Origin: Deltaproteobacteria bacterium
GTDB taxonomy: Bacteria; Desulfobacterota; Syntrophobacteria; BM002
Length of the DNA stretch: 7,583 nt
Reading direction: 5' to 3'
NCBI GenBank assembly: GCA_020350905.1
Contig: CP070843.1
Coordinates: forward strand, 2,093,741-2,101,323
In this document: piece by piece, positions 6,064 to 7,583 of the stretch
How the letters are laid out: every line of letters starts with the position of its first letter
How positions within the stretch are numbered: position 1 is the first letter of the stretch
Position numbers and translations under genes: made by a program
Notes under the pieces: model-generated
Told to the model about the DNA's origin: nothing
Databases searched by the model: none
What the model saw: the letters and a program-made list of their open reading frames with translations, nothing else

Positions 6064-6620
6064 GCACCCCCAGACTCTCCTCTACTGGGTGCGAAGGGAT
6101 ACTGAACCCAATAGTGAGAGGTTGTACGACCTAGCCAAGCAATACCGTGCTGAGCACCTAGATTGTCTAAATCCAATAAACAAAAAGTATGCCCACTAGA
6201 GTGTGTAGATAATTTTCTAATTTTTACGTATACTTATCTTTCATGCTAGGAAAAATAGCGGCATAAATAGTGGGTAACAAACGTAACAAATAGGAAAAAA
6301 ATTGCCACTTTATGAGGTGATTAAGCGACAACGGCACACCAGAGATCATTGGGCTAGCCCGGATACTCGAGCCTCAACGGTCTGACCATATGCTATTATT
6401 AGGAGCAATACATATAAGCGTCAAACGGAGACCCCTTTACAGACCAATCCTTGTCAAATCGTAATCTTTTGTTAAACTTTTGGTAAGCTTCACATTGTTA
6501 CTATTGAGAAAACTAACCAAAGCCTTAATCTGTTCTCCAAGGCTGGCTCTCAATATGATGTGAAGATGATGAGAACGGTTTTTGTGAGGTTGGCACTCCG
6601 ACCAAGTACAAACGAGTTTA
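6064..6620. other. AT-rich intergenic region without a convincing gene
   Basis: I see no supported gene. Items present are a perfect palindrome GGGCTAGCCC (6351-6360), a short direct repeat GTAACAAA twice near 6273-6290, and an open plus-strand frame from 6062 to 6199 (MHPQTLLYWVRRD...) with no ribosome binding site. A weak sigma-70-like pair lies at 6451-6479 (TTGTCA, 17 bases, AAACTT) upstream of the lipoprotein gene. None is strong enough for its own entry. Confidence 0.45.
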
Positions 6621-7166
6621 ATGATGAGAAGCAATGTATTTCTGATTTTTCTTATTTTTCCTTTGTTAATGACCTTTCTATTTGGATGCTCCAGGAAAAC
6701 ATACCAACCAGAATCAGCTACTCCTACAGCTTGTGTAATTAGAGCTGAAGTAGATGAAAATGGTGACTTTACCGCCATAAAAACTGAAAATAATGAGTTA
6801 GGAACTAGTCTGGATTTAAACATATGGCTCCACAGGAAGGAAGAAAAGTACAAGCTCCAATTAGTGATTATCTACAAAGGCCTAGACTGGCTTTTTGTAA
6901 AGCCTGCTGAAACCTTGGTCATGACAGCTGATGACAAAGATGTGCGATTGATAAGCTCAGGCAGGATAGAACTTCAAAGCGTACTTGCTCGTTGGTGGGG
7001 CATGGAAATGGCAGCTTACGATATTACTCCTGAGCAACTAAAGGGGATAACTTATGCTGAAGAAGTAAAGTGCACAGTAAAGAAACGGGAGTATTCTTTT
7101 TCAGCAAGTAATTTTGGATGTTTTCGTCGCTTTTATAAAGAACATGTAAAAGACAAAGAATTTTAG
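6621..7166 (+). CDS. Unrecognised lipoprotein, 181 residues
   Basis: Two adjacent ATGs (6621, 6624) are followed by a basic residue, a long hydrophobic segment (VFLIFLIFPLLMTF) and a lipobox LFGC with lipidation at Cys23. Serine follows, suggesting outer-membrane sorting. The mature part alternates short hydrophobic and polar segments, suggesting a beta-rich periplasmic domain (LDLNIWLHRKEEKYKLQ, VIIYKGLDWLFVKPAETL, SGRIELQSVLA). It ends with a helical part and FGCFRRFYKEHV. Three further cysteines could allow a disulfide. I do not recognise the family and assign no function. The ribosome binding site is weak (a GAG four to seven bases upstream). An in-frame TGA at 6585-6587 rules out a start much further upstream. 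The gene stands alone, with a terminator about 50 bp after the stop. Confidence 0.8.
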   Translation: MMRSNVFLIFLIFPLLMTFLFGCSRKTYQPESATPTACVIRAEVDENGDFTAIKTENNELGTSLDLNIWLHRKEEKYKLQLVIIYKGLDWLFVKPAETLVMTADDKDVRLISSGRIELQSVLARWWGMEMAAYDITPEQLKGITYAEEVKCTVKKREYSFSASNFGCFRRFYKEHVKDKEF

Positions 7167-7174
7167 ATGCATCG

Positions 7175-7195
7175 GATTGAGCGGAAACCTCAATC
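7175..7195 (+). other. Hairpin after the lipoprotein gene
   Basis: A perfect 7-bp stem (GATTGAG at 7175-7181, CTCAATC at 7189-7195) encloses a CGGAAAC loop nine bases after the lipoprotein stop. No T-run follows, so it is more likely an mRNA-end stabiliser than a terminator. Confidence 0.5.
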
Positions 7196-7215
7196 ACAAA
7201 CTAATTTGGTTTGAT

Positions 7216-7254
7216 AAGAGGCTGGATGCCATGTGCGTTCAGCCTCTTTTCTTT
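7216..7254 (+). terminator. Intrinsic terminator of the lipoprotein gene
   Basis: AAGAGGCTGGA (7216-7226) pairs with TTCAGCCTCTT (7238-7248) over 11 positions with one G-U pair, around an 11-base loop, followed by TTTTCTTT. This is a standard rho-independent terminator about 50 bp after the stop codon. Confidence 0.8.
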
Positions 7255-7267
7255 GGTATGCCGTCCC

Positions 7268-7297
7268 TGGTGCGCAGCGCCAGGGGACTGCGCACCA
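7268..7297. repeat. 10-bp inverted repeat with competing pairings
   Basis: TGGTGCGCAG (7268-7277) and CTGCGCACCA (7288-7297) pair perfectly around a 10-base loop. Alternative pairings overlap it: GTCCCTGG (7263-7270) with CCAGGGGAC (7280-7288, one bulge), and CTTTGGT (7251-7257) with ACCAAAG (7294-7300). Confidence 0.6.
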
Positions 7298-7325
7298 AAG
7301 AAAAAGACCGCTTTTTTAACGGTCT
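7297..7325 (-). terminator. Intrinsic terminator on the minus strand
   Basis: Read on the minus strand, AGACCG (7325-7320), loop TTAAAAAAG and CGGTCT (7310-7305) are followed by TTTTCTTT. It lies 12 bases beyond the CCA end of the tRNA fragment, the position expected for the tRNA gene's own terminator. It would also end transcripts leaving the integrase. Confidence 0.65.
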
Positions 7326-7337
7326 CAACAAGTTAGA

Positions 7338-7360
7338 TGGAGGGCGAACCGGGGATCGAA
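7338..7360 (-). other. tRNA 3'-end fragment, probable attachment-site core
   Basis: On the minus strand this reads as the end of a tRNA: T-loop TTCGATC (7360-7354), T-stem strand CCCGG, acceptor strand TTCGCCC, discriminator T and CCA (7340-7338). The 5' T-stem strand expected next (CCGGG) is instead CCGCA, so pairing fails right at the loop. No 5' acceptor GGGCGAA or other tRNA arm is found in the next 80 bases. A bare tRNA 3' end beside a tyrosine recombinase gene is the typical mark of an element integrated into a tRNA gene. The complete tRNA would be at the far end of the element. Confidence 0.6.
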
Positions 7361-7400
7361 TGCGGCCACCTTGCGTCAACCACGGGGGTTCGCAGGCGCT

Positions 7401-7420
7401 TGGACCCGGTTGGACCCGGT
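7401..7420. repeat. Tandem 10-bp repeat beside the integrase
   Basis: TGGACCCGGT occurs twice in direct tandem, immediately after the integrase stop codon and 41 bases from the tRNA fragment. Direct repeats in this position could be arm-type binding sites for the recombinase, but nothing else supports this. Confidence 0.55.
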
Positions 7421-7421
7421 T

Positions 7422-7583
7422 TTAGAAACCTGCCTCCTCGAGCATCTCCCGGAGTCTGTTGGTTTTAGCATATTTCGCATACCTCTGAGTCATATCCGAC
7501 CTTGTATGACCCAGAAGCTCTTGTACAGCTACCATATCCCAGCCCTGCTCCAAAAGAGCAGTGCCGGTTGAATGACGAGTTCC
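7422..7583 (-). CDS. Tyrosine recombinase (phage-type integrase), C-terminal 53 residues
   Basis: The gene enters from the right edge and ends at TAA (7422-7424). The visible residues are the end of the catalytic domain of the phage integrase/XerD family: RHSTGTALLEQGWDMVAVQE, then LLGHTRSDMTQRYAKY. The Arg of the HxxR motif is residue 3 here, with its His just beyond the window edge. His26 of LLGH is the third conserved catalytic position, and Tyr35 is the nucleophile, at the usual nine residues after that His. These enzymes insert phages and islands by site-specific recombination, often at tRNA 3' ends. The C-terminus appears intact (ending REMLEEAGF). The adjoining tRNA fragment and tandem repeats support its role in integrating an island that extends rightwards. 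Confidence 0.93.
   Translation of the reverse strand, partial: GTRHSTGTALLEQGWDMVAVQELLGHTRSDMTQRYAKYAKTNRLREMLEEAGF

Noticed and set aside
6062..6199. Plus-strand frame MHPQTLLYWVRRDTEPN...
   Set aside because: The composition is protein-like, but there is no ribosome binding site and no known motif, and the region abuts the more plausible minus-strand small gene.
6290..6307. Minus-strand sigma-54-like sequence TGGCAATTTTTTTCCT
   Set aside because: The -12 element reads CC where GC is essentially invariant.
6437..6600. Minus-strand frame with HHLHIIL and a helical end, considered as a transposase remnant
   Set aside because: The HxH resembles Y1 transposases only superficially, no catalytic tyrosine context or usable start exists, and the upstream part is a shadow of the lipoprotein gene.
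7338..7415. A complete tRNA gene on the minus strand
   Set aside because: Only the 3' T-loop and acceptor half fit; no 5' acceptor strand, D-arm or anticodon arm can be folded from the adjoining bases.

Overview
The window looks like an accessory stretch of a chromosome from a Gram-negative bacterium of moderate GC. The gene set (a TolB-like/TPR membrane protein, Slp-type and FN3-type lipoproteins, a lone MCE protein, a two-helix potassium channel and a PilZ protein behind a sigma-54-like promoter) is what I would expect in Desulfobacterota or a neighbouring lineage. That assignment is inference from gene style; there is no marker gene.

Layout. (1) 2-1615, plus strand: the C-terminal part of a membrane-anchored TolB-like + TPR protein, open at the left edge. 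(2) 1616-2164: a spacer ending in a 190-bp palindromic, MITE-like element with 24-bp terminal inverted repeats and a short flanking direct repeat. It abuts the stop codon of the next gene. (3) 2165-2540, minus strand: a small PilZ (c-di-GMP receptor) gene with a well-spaced sigma-54-type promoter. (4) 2795-4556, minus strand: an MlaD/MCE lipid-transfer protein followed 49 bp later by a potassium channel, probably one transcript. A dyad lies upstream of mlaD. (5) 4780-6063, minus strand: an Slp-family outer-membrane lipoprotein, preceded by a frameshifted FN3-type lipoprotein and two very small possible genes. (6) 6064-6620: AT-rich sequence with no convincing gene. (7) 6621-7166, plus strand: an unrecognised 181-residue lipoprotein, with a hairpin and a good intrinsic terminator after it. 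(8) 7297-7583: a minus-strand terminator, a 23-nt tRNA 3'-end fragment with its CCA, tandem 10-bp repeats, and the catalytic C-terminus of a tyrosine recombinase running off the right edge. This is best read as the left boundary of an integrated island that continues to the right.

How the parts fit. Most intact products are envelope-associated: three lipoprotein-type genes (one decayed), an MCE periplasmic lipid-transfer protein, a cation channel and an inner-membrane TPR scaffold. PilZ adds second-messenger input. No complete multigene system is visible. The most informative signals are the palindromic element at the pilZ stop codon, the sigma-54 promoter that fixes the pilZ start, the decayed FN3 gene whose remnant runs in frame into slp, and the tRNA-fragment/integrase junction.
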